Of a DNA stretch of 64,000 nucleotides, positions 32,933-42,746 are shown in pieces. Both the position numbers and the translations under genes were made by a program. Position 1 is the stretch's first letter. The number at the start of each line of letters is the position of its first letter. Source of the DNA: Gynuella sp. (lineage in GTDB: Bacteria > Pseudomonadota > Gammaproteobacteria > Pseudomonadales > Natronospirillaceae); NCBI GenBank assembly GCA_028282465.1, contig JANQHX010000016.1:23891-87890 (forward strand). Direction: 5' to 3'. The notes beneath the pieces are model-generated. The model saw nothing but the letters and a program-made list of their open reading frames with translations. It did not search any database and had not been told where the DNA came from.

Positions 32933-34702
32933 TTAGAATTCCTCTTCGGAAATAGCCATCAAAGAATCAGCACCCGCCAATACTTTTGAAGCATAAGCTT
33001 TTGCTTCAGGTAAAATCTTATTTAGAAAGAACTCAGCGGTTTTAATTTTTGATTGACCAAACTCAGTCTCTGGTTCAACTACAGAAATCATTCTAGCCCA
33101 CATATAGGTATAAGCGGTTAGGCCAAATAAATTTAAGTAATCACAGCTTGCCGACCCCACAATGTTTGGATCTTCTTTGCTTTTTCCGATGACTTTTTCT
33201 GTGCAATCTTTCAGTAATTCCAGATGTTCTTTCAGCAAGTGCTTCATAGATGGCAACGGGTCAAAGTCTTGGCTATCAGCAAACACAGACACTTCTTCGT
33301 AAAACTGATGAAACAGTTCTCCATGATTGCTCACCACTTTACGGCCCATTAAATCAAGTGCTTGGATGCCATTGGTGCCTTCGTAGATTTGAGCAATTCG
33401 AGCGTCTCGAACATATTGCTCTTGACCCCATTCTCGAATAAATCCATGGCCACCTAACACCTGCTGACCTAACACACAAACATCAAAACCTCGGTCGGTA
33501 AAATATGCTTTCGCAACCGGGGTTAGCAATGACACCAGAGCATGTGCTTTCGCCCTTTCTTTTTCATCTGGATGCCCCTTCGCCACATCTAATTGCATCG
33601 CAGTGTAGGCAGCAAAACATCTGGCGCCTTCATTGTATGCTTTTTGAGTCAGCAACATACGTCGAACATCTGGATGTACCAGTATTGAGTCAGCCGCTTT
33701 ATCTTTTTGCTGAGCACCAGTTGCCGCCCTACCTTGAATGCGCTCTTTGGCATAAGCCAGGGCATTTTGGTAACTAATTTCTCCCAGCCCAATACCCTGC
33801 AATCCAATAGATAAACGTTCGTAGTTCATCATGGTGAACATGGCGGCCAACCCTTTATGGGGTTCACCGATTAAATAACCATGAGCATCATCAAAATTCA
33901 TCACACAGGTAGAAGATGCTTTAATTCCCATTTTGTGTTCAATGGAACCACAGCTCACGCCATTGCCATCACCCAATGAGCCATCATCATTCACTTTAAT
34001 TTTTGGAACCAAAAACAAAGAAATGCCTCGGGTGCCTGCTGGCGCATCTGGTAGTTTTGCCAACACTAAATGAATAATATTTTCACTTAAATCCTGTTCA
34101 CCACCAGTAATGAATATTTTGGTACCCGTGATCTTATAGCCACCTTCTTCGGCGGGTATCGCTTTGGTTCTAATTAAACCCAAGTCGGTTCCGCAATGGG
34201 GCTCTGTTAAACACATGGCACCAGCCCAAACACCTTCATACATTTTTGGTAAGTAAGTGGTTTTTAATTCTTCAGAGGCGTGAGCATGCACGGCTAAACA
34301 AGCGCCAGAGGTTAGTGCGGGATATAACGTAAAAGAACAATTAGCGCTGTACAGCATTTCTTCGAACATAGCGGTCAACATTTTTGGCATACCTTGACCA
34401 CCATACTCGGTGTCGCCCCCTAAACCTTGCCAACCATTTTCCACATAGGTTTGATATGCCGCTTTAAAGCCTTTGGGCGTGGTCACTACTCCATTGTCAA
34501 ATTGGCAACCTTCTTCGTCACCGCTGCGATTAAGAGGGAGCAGTTCATTCTCACAAATCTTTGCGCCTTCTTCCAAAATGGCATCAGCTAAGTCAGGAGT
34601 AACTTCTTGTGTGGTGGTTAATGTTTGCCAAAGTTTTTCCACGTGGAAAACATCATTGAGGATAAATTGCATATCTCTCAGTGGCGCTTTGTATTCAGGC
34701 AT
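32933..34702 (-). CDS. Acyl-CoA dehydrogenase, long DmdC-type (copy 2)
   Basis: A 589-residue flavoenzyme of the large acyl-CoA dehydrogenase group with an extra C-terminal domain (about residues 465-580). FAD and substrate motifs are visible: AMCLTEPHCGTDLG, KITGTKIFITGGEQDLSENI, and YEGTNGIQALDLMGRKV, which includes the catalytic-region Glu of the EGTNGIQ loop. This group includes fatty-acyl-CoA enzymes and 3-methylmercaptopropionyl-CoA dehydrogenase DmdC; the present substrate is undetermined. It follows its paralogue after 58 bases, with an intercistronic hairpin and the ribosome binding site AGGAGGT between them. Confidence 0.9.
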   Translation of the reverse strand: MPEYKAPLRDMQFILNDVFHVEKLWQTLTTTQEVTPDLADAILEEGAKICENELLPLNRSGDEEGCQFDNGVVTTPKGFKAAYQTYVENGWQGLGGDTEYGGQGMPKMLTAMFEEMLYSANCSFTLYPALTSGACLAVHAHASEELKTTYLPKMYEGVWAGAMCLTEPHCGTDLGLIRTKAIPAEEGGYKITGTKIFITGGEQDLSENIIHLVLAKLPDAPAGTRGISLFLVPKIKVNDDGSLGDGNGVSCGSIEHKMGIKASSTCVMNFDDAHGYLIGEPHKGLAAMFTMMNYERLSIGLQGIGLGEISYQNALAYAKERIQGRAATGAQQKDKAADSILVHPDVRRMLLTQKAYNEGARCFAAYTAMQLDVAKGHPDEKERAKAHALVSLLTPVAKAYFTDRGFDVCVLGQQVLGGHGFIREWGQEQYVRDARIAQIYEGTNGIQALDLMGRKVVSNHGELFHQFYEEVSVFADSQDFDPLPSMKHLLKEHLELLKDCTEKVIGKSKEDPNIVGSASCDYLNLFGLTAYTYMWARMISVVEPETEFGQSKIKTAEFFLNKILPEAKAYASKVLAGADSLMAISEEEF

Positions 34703-34715
34703 AAAGACCTCCTAT

Positions 34716-34736
34716 GGGCCGATACAAAATCGGCCC
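34716..34736 (-). other. Intercistronic hairpin between the two dehydrogenase genes
   Basis: Perfect 8-base-pair stem GGGCCGAT / ATCGGCCC with a 5-base loop. On the minus strand it ends directly before ATAGGAGGT, the ribosome binding site of the downstream dehydrogenase. No T-run follows. It may stabilise the upstream message or set the ratio of the two enzymes. Confidence 0.5.
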
Positions 34737-34760
34737 GTTGGCGATTAAGTCAAACTCTGA

Positions 34761-36545
34761 TTAAAGAAAAGCAAACTGATCTTCATCCATATCCATCAGA
34801 TTTTTTGCACCAGAGAGCATGATTTCCTTATGCATTTTTGCTCGGGGTAAAATTCTTTCGAAGTAAAAACGAGCAGTCTTGATTTTACTTTCGTAATAGG
34901 CTTTTTCTTCTGTACCTGCTGCTATCGCTTTGTAGGCTGTATCGGCCATAGCTGCCCAGAAATAGGCTAGGGTTACATATCCGGAATACATCATGTAGTC
35001 CACCGCAGCTGCACCCACTTCTTCACGATTCTTCATCGCTTTTATGCCAACCTTCCGATAAAAGGTGCCCCATTCTTTATAGTATTTACGCAGTGGCTTA
35101 ATGAACTCTTTCATTTCTGGGGTGCTATTGTCACGACAGAAACGATGAATCACTCGAGTCCAGCGCCGCAATAAATCACCACGGGATGCCAATACTTTTC
35201 GTCCTAATAAATCTAACGATTGTATTCCTGTGGTGCCTTCGTACAGCATAGAAATTCGCGTGTCTCGAACGATTTGTTCCATGCCCCATTCCGCAATGTA
35301 GCCATGGCCACCAAAGACTTGAATACCATGGTTAGCTGCTTCATACCCCACTTCAGTTAAAAACGCTTTGGCAATCGGCGTTAATACCCCCATGATTTCA
35401 TCTGCCAATTGAACTTCTTCAGGGTCTTTATTGGCGTGAATAATGTCAGCTTGCATTGAGCAATAATAAATAAGCGCTCGTCCGCCTTCGGAGAAAGCTT
35501 TTTGGGTAAGCAACATGCGTCGCACATCTGGATGAACAATGATTGGATCAGCAGGTTTGTCTGGATATTTAGCTCCTGCTAAGGAGCGCATGGCGAGCCT
35601 TTCTTTGGCATAAACCAGAGCACCTTGAAAAGATTGCTCCGCTGCGGCCATGCCCTGCAATGCGGTACCCAAACGGGCAAAGTTCATAAAGGTAAACATG
35701 CATTTTAGACCTTCATTGGGAGGCCCAATTAAATAACCTTTAGCACCATCGAAATTCATAACAGCGGTGGCATTTCCGTGAATTCCCATTTTATGTTCTA
35801 GGGATCCACAGCTCACTGCATTTCGATTACCGTCGTCGACATTAAACTTAGGAACAATAAATAGAGAGATACCTTTGGTGCCTTGGGGCGCACCGGGCAA
35901 TCTAGCTAACACAATATGAACAATGTTTTCCGCCATATCATGTTCACCAGCAGAGATAAAAATCTTGGTGCCTGAAATAGCATAACTGCCGTCGCCATTG
36001 TCTTCCGCTTTGGTTTTTAGCGTACCCAAATCTGAACCACAGTGGGGCTCAGTCAGACACATGGTGCCAGTCCACTCACCGCTAACTAACTTGGTCAGGT
36101 AAGTTTCTTTTTGCTCTTGAGTCCCGAACTGTTCCAAAGTGAGTTTGGCGCCATGGCTTAGACCAGGGTACATGCCCCAGCTCCAGTTAGCGGTACTCAC
36201 TAGCTCACTGATCATAGTCGCGATGGATTCAGGTAAGCCTTGGCCACCCCATTCCTCGTCACCCGCTAGGCTGGGCCAACCACCTTCTACATACTGTTGA
36301 TATGCCTCTTTAAATCCAGTTGGTGTGGTTACTTCGCCTTCTTTGAAAGTACAACCTTCTATATCACCCACTCTGTGCAAAGGTGCTAATACTTGCTCAG
36401 CAAACTTGGCTCCTTCCGTTAAGATGGCATCCACCATATCTCGGCTGGCGTCTTCTGCACCCAGGTCTTTGTAGTGCTGCTCTGCGTTGAGCACTTCATA
36501 AAGAGTAAATTGAATGTCGCGTATCGGCGCTTTGTAGTCAGGCAT
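34761..36545 (-). CDS. Acyl-CoA dehydrogenase, long DmdC-type (copy 1)
   Basis: A 594-residue paralogue of the gene downstream, similar along its length (MPDYKAPIRDIQFTLYEVL at the start against MPEYKAPLRDMQFILNDVF). Motifs are GTMCLTEPHCGSDLG, AISGTKIFISAGEHDMAENI and YEGTTGIQSLDLLGRKVL, with the additional C-terminal domain. I start at ATG 36545, preceded by GGGGGAG; an upstream start at 36593 would run into the PsrA-like operators and has no ribosome binding site. First gene of the two-gene operon, probably beta-oxidation under fatty-acid control. Confidence 0.9.
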   Translation of the reverse strand: MPDYKAPIRDIQFTLYEVLNAEQHYKDLGAEDASRDMVDAILTEGAKFAEQVLAPLHRVGDIEGCTFKEGEVTTPTGFKEAYQQYVEGGWPSLAGDEEWGGQGLPESIATMISELVSTANWSWGMYPGLSHGAKLTLEQFGTQEQKETYLTKLVSGEWTGTMCLTEPHCGSDLGTLKTKAEDNGDGSYAISGTKIFISAGEHDMAENIVHIVLARLPGAPQGTKGISLFIVPKFNVDDGNRNAVSCGSLEHKMGIHGNATAVMNFDGAKGYLIGPPNEGLKCMFTFMNFARLGTALQGMAAAEQSFQGALVYAKERLAMRSLAGAKYPDKPADPIIVHPDVRRMLLTQKAFSEGGRALIYYCSMQADIIHANKDPEEVQLADEIMGVLTPIAKAFLTEVGYEAANHGIQVFGGHGYIAEWGMEQIVRDTRISMLYEGTTGIQSLDLLGRKVLASRGDLLRRWTRVIHRFCRDNSTPEMKEFIKPLRKYYKEWGTFYRKVGIKAMKNREEVGAAAVDYMMYSGYVTLAYFWAAMADTAYKAIAAGTEEKAYYESKIKTARFYFERILPRAKMHKEIMLSGAKNLMDMDEDQFAFL

Positions 36546-36590
36546 GATTTGCTCCCCCATCGGGTCTAGGTGTCTACCAACACCAAAATT

Positions 36591-36617
36591 CAAACAAGTG
36601 TTTGAAACGTACGTTTG
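36591..36617. promoter_or_regulatory. Two overlapping PsrA-like operators
   Basis: CAAAC-AAGT-GTTTG (36591-36604) and GAAAC-GTAC-GTTTG (36604-36617) sit end to end and share one base. Both fit the Pseudomonas PsrA consensus (G/C)AAAC-N2-4-GTTT(G/C). They lie 46-72 bases upstream of the first acyl-CoA dehydrogenase start, where a repressor relieved by long-chain fatty acids would act. Confidence 0.68.
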
Positions 36618-36777
36618 TAGATCATCTCAGTCAAGGACATCTACGTTTAAATGCAAATACGGAGGTTTTAATTTGCGCGCTGGTTATTAATCTTTCTGAG
36701 GGAATGAGAATTCGTGACGGAAATTCAAATGATGTGGGGTGTCAGTTAACACCCTAAAAACAAGACTTAGTTGGGGG

Positions 36778-37227
36778 TTAATCGTATGAAACCTGAGGCT
36801 TTACGATCAGTACCTGACATTTAGAACGGGCTGCAACCTTAGAGGTTACCGTGCCCAACATACCAATACCCAACTGATTACCGCCTTTATGACTCGCCAT
36901 TACGATCAGATCAATTTCGTTGTTACCAGCCCAGTCCAAGATAGCTTCACTGGCACGCCCTTCTACTATTACCTGAATCACGCTGATTTCTTCGCTAGGC
37001 AGGGAATCAGCGAAGGCTTTTAGGGCTTCTCGCTCTTCGGCCATCATGGTCATTTTAAAATCTGCGGCTTTTTCTGGATCAGTAGAGCTAGTGGGAATGG
37101 GCGTAGAAATCTTCAGCAGAGTCAGCTCTGCGTTGCTTAGTCTCGCTTGCTCTAATGCAGTGTAAGCCACTTGATAGGAGTAGCCATGAGCATGGAGATC
37201 TACTGGCGCCAGAATTTTCTTATACAT
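36778..37227 (-). CDS. Universal stress protein, UspA family
   Basis: A 149-residue single-domain Usp with the family opening MYKKILAPVDLH and the closing region DLIVMASHKGGNQLGIGMLGTVTSKVAARSKCQVLIVKP-like (about residues 105-144). The ATP-binding G-x2-G-x9-G(S/T) pattern is only partly kept: the last Gly is replaced by Arg-Ser, so nucleotide binding is uncertain. Monocistronic. A 6-base-pair hairpin (GGGTGT / ACACCC) lies 24 bases downstream, without a T-run. Confidence 0.88.
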   Translation of the reverse strand: MYKKILAPVDLHAHGYSYQVAYTALEQARLSNAELTLLKISTPIPTSSTDPEKAADFKMTMMAEEREALKAFADSLPSEEISVIQVIVEGRASEAILDWAGNNEIDLIVMASHKGGNQLGIGMLGTVTSKVAARSKCQVLIVKPQVSYD

Positions 37228-37398
37228 AGAAATCTCAATTGATACTTATTTCTTTCTACTTTTCAGATTAGCAGGGCCTGACTGGTTGTCATGGTTTGTA
37301 GGTGAAGATTTGCCAAATATGTGTAGCTCTTAAGTTGCAGATTACCCAAACCGACTAAACTGACACTTAGCTCCACATATTTTGCCTTTGGTGAGGAC

Positions 37399-39387
37399 AT
37401 GAAGTTCATTTCAAATTTAAAAATTACTCATGTGTTAGTAATTTGTTCCGGTGTTCCTATTGCACTGGCGGCCGCAGCTTGCTTTATGTTTTTTGGTTAC
37501 GAGTACTCTGACTTACAGTCAGGTCGAAAAACCATTGAGATCGTCGATCTCAGTAGCAAATTAGACGCAGTGGCTCACAACCATGCAGTGGAACGAGGAT
37601 TAACCGCTGGCTTCTTAGGCAGTGGCGGAACCAAAGGAAAAGACAAAGTTGACGCTCAAAGAATTAAAGCAGATGCAGCGGAAAAAGCGCTTAGGGAATT
37701 GTCCGCAACTGATTTTCCCTCCTTAGGGGAATCTGTGTTTAGAAATGCAGTTGAACCCGTAATTCTTCAACTCAACAACAAACAAACCATCCGTTCTCAA
37801 GTCGATTCAGTGAAGCCAGGGGTAGCAGCCTTTGGGTACTATTCAGAGCTGAATCGCAGAGCATTAATGGGCATAAACCTGATAACAGGGCAAGCAGATG
37901 ACGCTAAGTTTCAGAGTCAGTTACAGTCTCAGCTGGCCCTACTGTGGATGAAAGAGCGTGCTGGTCAGGTAAGGGGGGCATTGAACGGAGTATCCAAGGC
38001 AGGACAGACTAATGGCGCCCGACATGCCCAGATATCCAACTTCTTGAATGACGAATCGAACCAAGCACATTGGTTTCAAGCCATAGCCCCTGAGCAATAT
38101 GTTCGGGAATTTCGTACTCTCAATACCAGTGGCCCATGGCAGCAAATATCTTCTATTGCAAAAGGCTTTATCAACTCTACAGACTTAAATAATGTCACAG
38201 GCCCAAATAATTGGTTTGAAATTGCCACACTCAGAATCGGCTCAATTAAAAGATTATCTGACGCCATCGCAGAGGATTCTAAAGCATTGGCCGAAGCTGA
38301 ACTCAACCGAAGCTTGATAGTTTTTATACTAACTATTCTCACAGCTTTCGTGGTGATTCTTCCTATTGGAATCTTAACCCTATTGGTTTTTAGGTCTCTA
38401 CCCAAACGAATACAGCGCATCGAGCAGTCTCTGCATAGGGCTTCTGAAGAATTGGATATGACCTGTAGGCTCAATGATCCCCACGAAGACGAACTTGGGG
38501 TAATCAGCGGCATGATCGATAGACATCTCGAAAGCATGGTGCAATTACTGTCGAGTATTCAAACCAGTTTTGCTCATGCCAATAAACAACTTATTAATAT
38601 CATTCATACGGTTGAAGGATCAGTGAAACTGGCGGAGTCACAACATAGTTTGACTGACCAAATCGCAACCGCGGTTAATGAAATGACTCACAGCTCGGTG
38701 GAAGTGGCAGACAATATGATTAAAGCCTCTGAAGAGACGACTGGTTTAAGTGAGTTAGGCAATTCCGGAAAAAACCGCATGGGGGAAGTCAGCCGTTCCA
38801 TCAACACCTTGGAATCGACCATTGAAACAACCTATAACACCGTGAATGATCTGGCCCACCATACCGCTAGCATCACTGATATTCTTGCCACTATTGAAGG
38901 AATAGCTGAGCAAACAAATTTGTTGGCATTAAATGCTGCCATTGAAGCCGCCAGGGCTGGTGAACAGGGCCGAGGTTTTGCGGTGGTTGCAGATGAAGTG
39001 AGGAGTTTGGCTCAGAAAACTCAAGAATCGACTGAAGAGATCAACGCAACCATTACCACTCTACAAGCCAGTAGTGTGTCTGCCAGTGAATCCATGACCG
39101 AAAGTCGAGATATATCCCAAAGCACTCAGTCTCTAGTTCAACAGAATCAGGAAATGATGTCTGAAATCTTTAACAACATCACCCATCTTAACGACATTAT
39201 TTCTCAAGTTAGCACAGCTGCTGAAGAGCAATCATCTGTGACACAGGAAGTGAATTCCAATGTTCAGAAAGTGTCTGAGTTATCGGACGAGAATTTTAGC
39301 AAAGTACGAAACTCTTCTGATATTGTGGCCAAGTTGGTTCAAGACTTCACTGAAATGTCAGACCAAATTAACCGTTTCAAGCTTTAG
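37399..39387 (+). CDS. Methyl-accepting chemotaxis protein with NIT-type sensor domain
   Basis: A 662-residue chemoreceptor. A membrane segment at about residues 9-31 is followed by a large periplasmic helical domain (about 32-300) with the [14 protein letters not shown] signature of nitrate- and nitrite-sensing (NIT) domains, a second membrane segment (about 306-332), a HAMP-like linker and the cytoplasmic signalling domain. The highly conserved hairpin tip reads [41 protein letters not shown] at about residues 500-535. No che genes are nearby, as is usual for orphan receptors. Ligand prediction (nitrate or nitrite) comes from the domain family only. Confidence 0.9.
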   Translation: MKFISNLKITHVLVICSGVPIALAAAACFMFFGYEYSDLQSGRKTIEIVDLSSKLDAVAHNHAVERGLTAGFLGSGGTKGKDKVDAQRIKADAAEKALRELSATDFPSLGESVFRNAVEPVILQLNNKQTIRSQVDSVKPGVAAFGYYSELNRRALMGINLITGQADDAKFQSQLQSQLALLWMKERAGQVRGALNGVSKAGQTNGARHAQISNFLNDESNQAHWFQAIAPEQYVREFRTLNTSGPWQQISSIAKGFINSTDLNNVTGPNNWFEIATLRIGSIKRLSDAIAEDSKALAEAELNRSLIVFILTILTAFVVILPIGILTLLVFRSLPKRIQRIEQSLHRASEELDMTCRLNDPHEDELGVISGMIDRHLESMVQLLSSIQTSFAHANKQLINIIHTVEGSVKLAESQHSLTDQIATAVNEMTHSSVEVADNMIKASEETTGLSELGNSGKNRMGEVSRSINTLESTIETTYNTVNDLAHHTASITDILATIEGIAEQTNLLALNAAIEAARAGEQGRGFAVVADEVRSLAQKTQESTEEINATITTLQASSVSASESMTESRDISQSTQSLVQQNQEMMSEIFNNITHLNDIISQVSTAAEEQSSVTQEVNSNVQKVSELSDENFSKVRNSSDIVAKLVQDFTEMSDQINRFKL

Positions 39388-39469
39388 TCAAAAAGTTTCA
39401 AAGTTTAGGCGTGACTTTTAGTTCGGGATTATTTAAAACGGGGGCAACAGTTTTAAAAGTTGATACCCC

Positions 39470-41152
39470 ATGTCAAATAAACGCCCACTTTATATTCGAT
39501 ACGCCGGCCCTGTCCTGCTGGAAACACCACTTCTAAATAAAGGCAGTGCTTTCACCAAAGAAGAGCGACACTATTTCAACCTTGAAGGTTTGCTGCCTCA
39601 CAACATTGAGACCATTGATGAACAAGCGCAACGGGCCTATCACCAGCTTTGCTCGTTCTCAAATGACCTAGATAAACACATCTACCTTCGAAATATTCAA
39701 GACACCAACGAAACGCTCTATTTCAAAGTGGTGACCAATCACCTAGAAGAAATCATGCCACTTATTTACACCCCCACGGTAGGTGCAGCCTGTGAGCAGT
39801 TTTCAAAAATTTATCGTCGCAAACGTGGACTGTTTATTTCTTACCCAGACATAGATCGCATCGACGACATGCTTCAAAACGCCACAAAGCAAAATGTGAA
39901 AGTGATAGTGGTTACTGACGGTGAAAGAATTCTAGGCCTAGGGGATCAAGGGATTGGTGGCATGGGAATTCCCGTTGGAAAACTGGCTCTCTACACTGCC
40001 TGTGGCGGTATTAGCCCGGCCTATACATTACCTGTAGTGCTGGATGTAGGCTGCAATAACCCTAATTTGATAGACGACCCCATGTATATGGGTTGGCGTA
40101 ACCCAAGGATCAGCGGTGATGAATACTACGAGTTCGTTGATCGATTTATTCAAGCTGTAAAGCGTCGTTGGCCAGAAGTGCTTCTGCAATTTGAAGACTT
40201 TGCTCAAACCAATGCCACGCCTTTGCTGAATCGCTACCGAGACGATCTCTGCTCTTTTAATGACGATATTCAAGGTACTGCAGCCGTTACCGTTGGAACA
40301 TTATTGGCTGCAGCGAAAGTCAAAGGTGAACAGCTAAAAGACCAGCGAGTTTGCTTTGTTGGCTCGGGTTCAGCGGGCTGTGGTATTGCCGAACAGATAA
40401 TTCTGGCGATGCAGGCGGAAGGACTCACAGAAGCGGAAGCCAGAAAGCAGATCTTCATGGTTGACCGTTGGGGATTACTCACCGACAACATGCCGAACTT
40501 GTTACCCTTCCAAAAACCATTAGCCCATCACTTTGAAGAAGTGGCTAGCTGGGCTGAGCACGAAAACATCAGTTTGTTGGATGTAATTAAACACGGCAAA
40601 CCCAGTATTTTAATTGGCGTGTCTGGCCAACCAGGGCTATTTACGAAAGAAGTTATCGAGCATTTGGCAGAAAACACTGAATTGCCCATAGTACTGCCGT
40701 TGAGTAATCCAACGTCTCGAGTGGAAGCTCGCCCAATTGATATATTGAGCTGGACCAACGGCAAGGCAATCGTGGCTACTGGAAGTCCATTTGACCCAGT
40801 TGAGCTGAATGGCTCCAACTACGCCATCGCACAGTGTAACAACTCGTATATTTTCCCTGGCATTGGCTTAGGAGTTTTGGCGTCCAGAGCCAAGCGCATT
40901 ACCGACAACATGCTCATGGCTTCGAGTAGAGCATTGGCTGAACAATCGCCTCTCGCGAAAGACGGTACCGGGCCTTTATTGCCAGAGCTAAGGCACATTA
41001 GAGAAGTGAGCCGAGTCATCGCAAGCGCTGTTGCCAAGCAGGCAATGGAAGACGGTGTGGCGACGCCACTACCTGATGAAGCCTTGGAACGAAGAATCAC
41101 CCGTAACTTCTGGGAACCAGAATATCGTCATTACCGACGCACATCTTTCTAA
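39470..41152 (+). CDS. maeA: NAD-dependent malic enzyme (MaeA type)
   Basis: A 560-residue oxidative decarboxylase converting malate to pyruvate and carbon dioxide. The length and sequence follow E. coli MaeA/SfcA (565 aa). Landmarks are [52 protein letters not shown] catalytic region (about residues 145-180), [13 protein letters not shown] with metal ligands, [11 protein letters not shown], the Rossmann [13 protein letters not shown] and [14 protein letters not shown]. Monocistronic, followed by a strong terminator. Feeds pyruvate and reducing equivalents from C4 acids. Confidence 0.95.
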   Translation: MSNKRPLYIRYAGPVLLETPLLNKGSAFTKEERHYFNLEGLLPHNIETIDEQAQRAYHQLCSFSNDLDKHIYLRNIQDTNETLYFKVVTNHLEEIMPLIYTPTVGAACEQFSKIYRRKRGLFISYPDIDRIDDMLQNATKQNVKVIVVTDGERILGLGDQGIGGMGIPVGKLALYTACGGISPAYTLPVVLDVGCNNPNLIDDPMYMGWRNPRISGDEYYEFVDRFIQAVKRRWPEVLLQFEDFAQTNATPLLNRYRDDLCSFNDDIQGTAAVTVGTLLAAAKVKGEQLKDQRVCFVGSGSAGCGIAEQIILAMQAEGLTEAEARKQIFMVDRWGLLTDNMPNLLPFQKPLAHHFEEVASWAEHENISLLDVIKHGKPSILIGVSGQPGLFTKEVIEHLAENTELPIVLPLSNPTSRVEARPIDILSWTNGKAIVATGSPFDPVELNGSNYAIAQCNNSYIFPGIGLGVLASRAKRITDNMLMASSRALAEQSPLAKDGTGPLLPELRHIREVSRVIASAVAKQAMEDGVATPLPDEALERRITRNFWEPEYRHYRRTSF

Positions 41153-41180
41153 AATCTTTGAATTTATTTACCTATATTAT

Positions 41181-41207
41181 TTAGGGCATCCCTACAGGAT
41201 GCCCTAA
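41181..41207 (+). terminator. Terminator after malic enzyme gene
   Basis: Perfect 11-base-pair stem TTAGGGCATCC / GGATGCCCTAA with a CTACA loop, 28 bases after the maeA stop, followed by TTCTTG. Typical intrinsic terminator with a short U-tract. Confidence 0.8.
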
Positions 41208-41289
41208 TTCTTGTGACCCATTCATCTAATCGTAACAGTTAATTTTTTGACGAATTCCATATTCACGACAACACTTGGTTATTAAATCC

Positions 41290-41748
41290 ATGTTTTTCCA
41301 GCAGTTGCCATCAAGGAATTCAAAATTGATCGATGTAATTGAAAATGGAAGTTTCGATACTACTCTTTCCGGAAATATCCTAACTATCACTGTCAATGGC
41401 TATGTCAGCTTTCAATCAGGTTTAGAGCATCAGGCTCAGCTTAAAAAAGTGGTGAGAGACTTAAACGGTAAACCCTTTGCGATTCTGTACGATGGCAAGC
41501 ATTACAACAGCTGTGCGCCAGATGCTTTTAAGGCAAACGATGGTATCTATTGGGCAATGTTTAAACACAATCTTAAAGCCATTGCCATGGTAAGTGACAA
41601 CTCAAGATTATCCGATGATATGGTTAAACATATTCACGCTTGGGATGAAAACCGAGACCGAATTAAACGCTTTGGTTCCTATGTAAAAGCACTAAATTGG
41701 CTGGCCCTGAAAGGTTATGTTGAAGTACAACAAAGAAAGCTCGGTTAA
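41290..41748 (+). CDS. Small cytoplasmic protein of unknown function (STAS/SpoIIAA-like)
   Basis: A protein of about 152 residues without signal peptide or membrane segments. The alternation of strands and helices (DTTLSGNILTITVNGYVSF, then KPFAILYDGKHYNSCAPDA, then LKAIAMVSDNSRLSDDMVKHI, then YVKALNWLALKGY) resembles SpoIIAA/STAS-like folds seen in many single-copy proteobacterial proteins. No catalytic residues are obvious. I start at ATG 41290; a TTG at 41275 in frame is possible. Bounded on both sides by terminators, so monocistronic. Confidence 0.65.
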   Translation: MFFQQLPSRNSKLIDVIENGSFDTTLSGNILTITVNGYVSFQSGLEHQAQLKKVVRDLNGKPFAILYDGKHYNSCAPDAFKANDGIYWAMFKHNLKAIAMVSDNSRLSDDMVKHIHAWDENRDRIKRFGSYVKALNWLALKGYVEVQQRKLG

Positions 41749-41776
41749 TTAGAAAAGCATTTAAAACCAGTTAAGG

Positions 41777-41798
41777 AAGGGCCGAGTATTCGGCCCTT
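41777..41798 (+). terminator. Rho-independent terminator
   Basis: Perfect 9-base-pair GC-rich stem AAGGGCCGA / TCGGCCCTT with a GTAT loop, followed by TTTT G. It ends the small STAS-like gene and lies 25 bases from the convergent beta-helix gene. Confidence 0.9.
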
Positions 41799-41822
41799 TT
41801 TGATGAATCTATCTTTTAACTA

Positions 41823-42746
41823 TTATTGGCAAACTTCGTTTGCTTCGACAACAGCACCATAGTTATTAAAGGTGTTGTATATGCAAACTTTATCAGCAGC
41901 GAACTTACCGCCGTAGGCATTTACCGTACCGCTGTAAATATTCAATACTGTGTCAGTACTGATGGTGTGGCCATAAAGGTTCAGGGCTCCGCCATCAATG
42001 TTTATAGTACCCAGCATGTTCAGTGGTGCGTTCACGTTTACAAGATTGCCCCCACGAATGAATGAACTACCAGAACCCAATTGAGTAATTGGGCGCTCAA
42101 TATTTACAGTAGCATTTGCGCCACGGGCATTTATTTGAATGTGGTCATTAGCAACTAGCTCACCCTGAATGGTAATGCCGTAGGTGGCGATAATACCAAT
42201 GCCAGTGTTAGACACGATTTTTGATCCAGGGGCCATGTAGAACAAAGACTCATAACCGTCAGAATAGAAGTTGTTACCCGTGATGGTGACGTTAGGTCCA
42301 ATGTTGGTTCCACCAAAGGGGCCCGTGATGGACAAATGACCACCTGAAGTAATGTCAGCGTTCACAAACAACTTTGATCCAAAAACAGGCCAAGTTTGAA
42401 CACCAGAAGTGGTTGTAATTGGCGCTTCAATGTTGATGTCCCCATCGCCAAAGAAATCAACATGGCTTGGGTAATCATTCGTTAGGCCTTCAATCACCAA
42501 ATTGGGATTCAATTTCACCTTACCATAACCAGTGAAAATGACTCGACCATCGGTTTTGATCACACCTTCAATGAATGCATCGTTGTAACGATAAATCTCA
42601 ACATCGTCAGTGGATTCAATATAAAGATTATGCACTTGTTGGTCAGCTGGAAGTTCAAAACGCTCAACAGCGAATGCCAGAGTGGTTGCCGCAAATGTGG
42701 TGACTGCGACGATCGTACTTCTTACTACGTTTGTCAGTGTATTCAT
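41823..42746 (-). CDS. Secreted beta-helix-like repetitive protein, unknown function
   Basis: A 307-residue exported protein with a signal peptide (residues 1-26, ending TLAFA). The mature part is a series of short beta-strand repeats rich in Gly, Asn, Ile and Val, with alternating phrases such as VIFTGYGKVKLN, INIEAPITT, LFVNADITSGGHLSITGP, GTINIDGGALNLYGHTI and GTVNAYGGKFAADKVCI. These suggest a right-handed beta-helix like that of filamentous haemagglutinins or adhesins. Two Cys lie near the C-terminus (VCIY, VCQ). No autotransporter barrel is present. Long leader region upstream with inverted repeats. Surface or extracellular structural role is a guess. Confidence 0.7.
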   Translation of the reverse strand: MNTLTNVVRSTIVAVTTFAATTLAFAVERFELPADQQVHNLYIESTDDVEIYRYNDAFIEGVIKTDGRVIFTGYGKVKLNPNLVIEGLTNDYPSHVDFFGDGDINIEAPITTTSGVQTWPVFGSKLFVNADITSGGHLSITGPFGGTNIGPNVTITGNNFYSDGYESLFYMAPGSKIVSNTGIGIIATYGITIQGELVANDHIQINARGANATVNIERPITQLGSGSSFIRGGNLVNVNAPLNMLGTINIDGGALNLYGHTISTDTVLNIYSGTVNAYGGKFAADKVCIYNTFNNYGAVVEANEVCQ

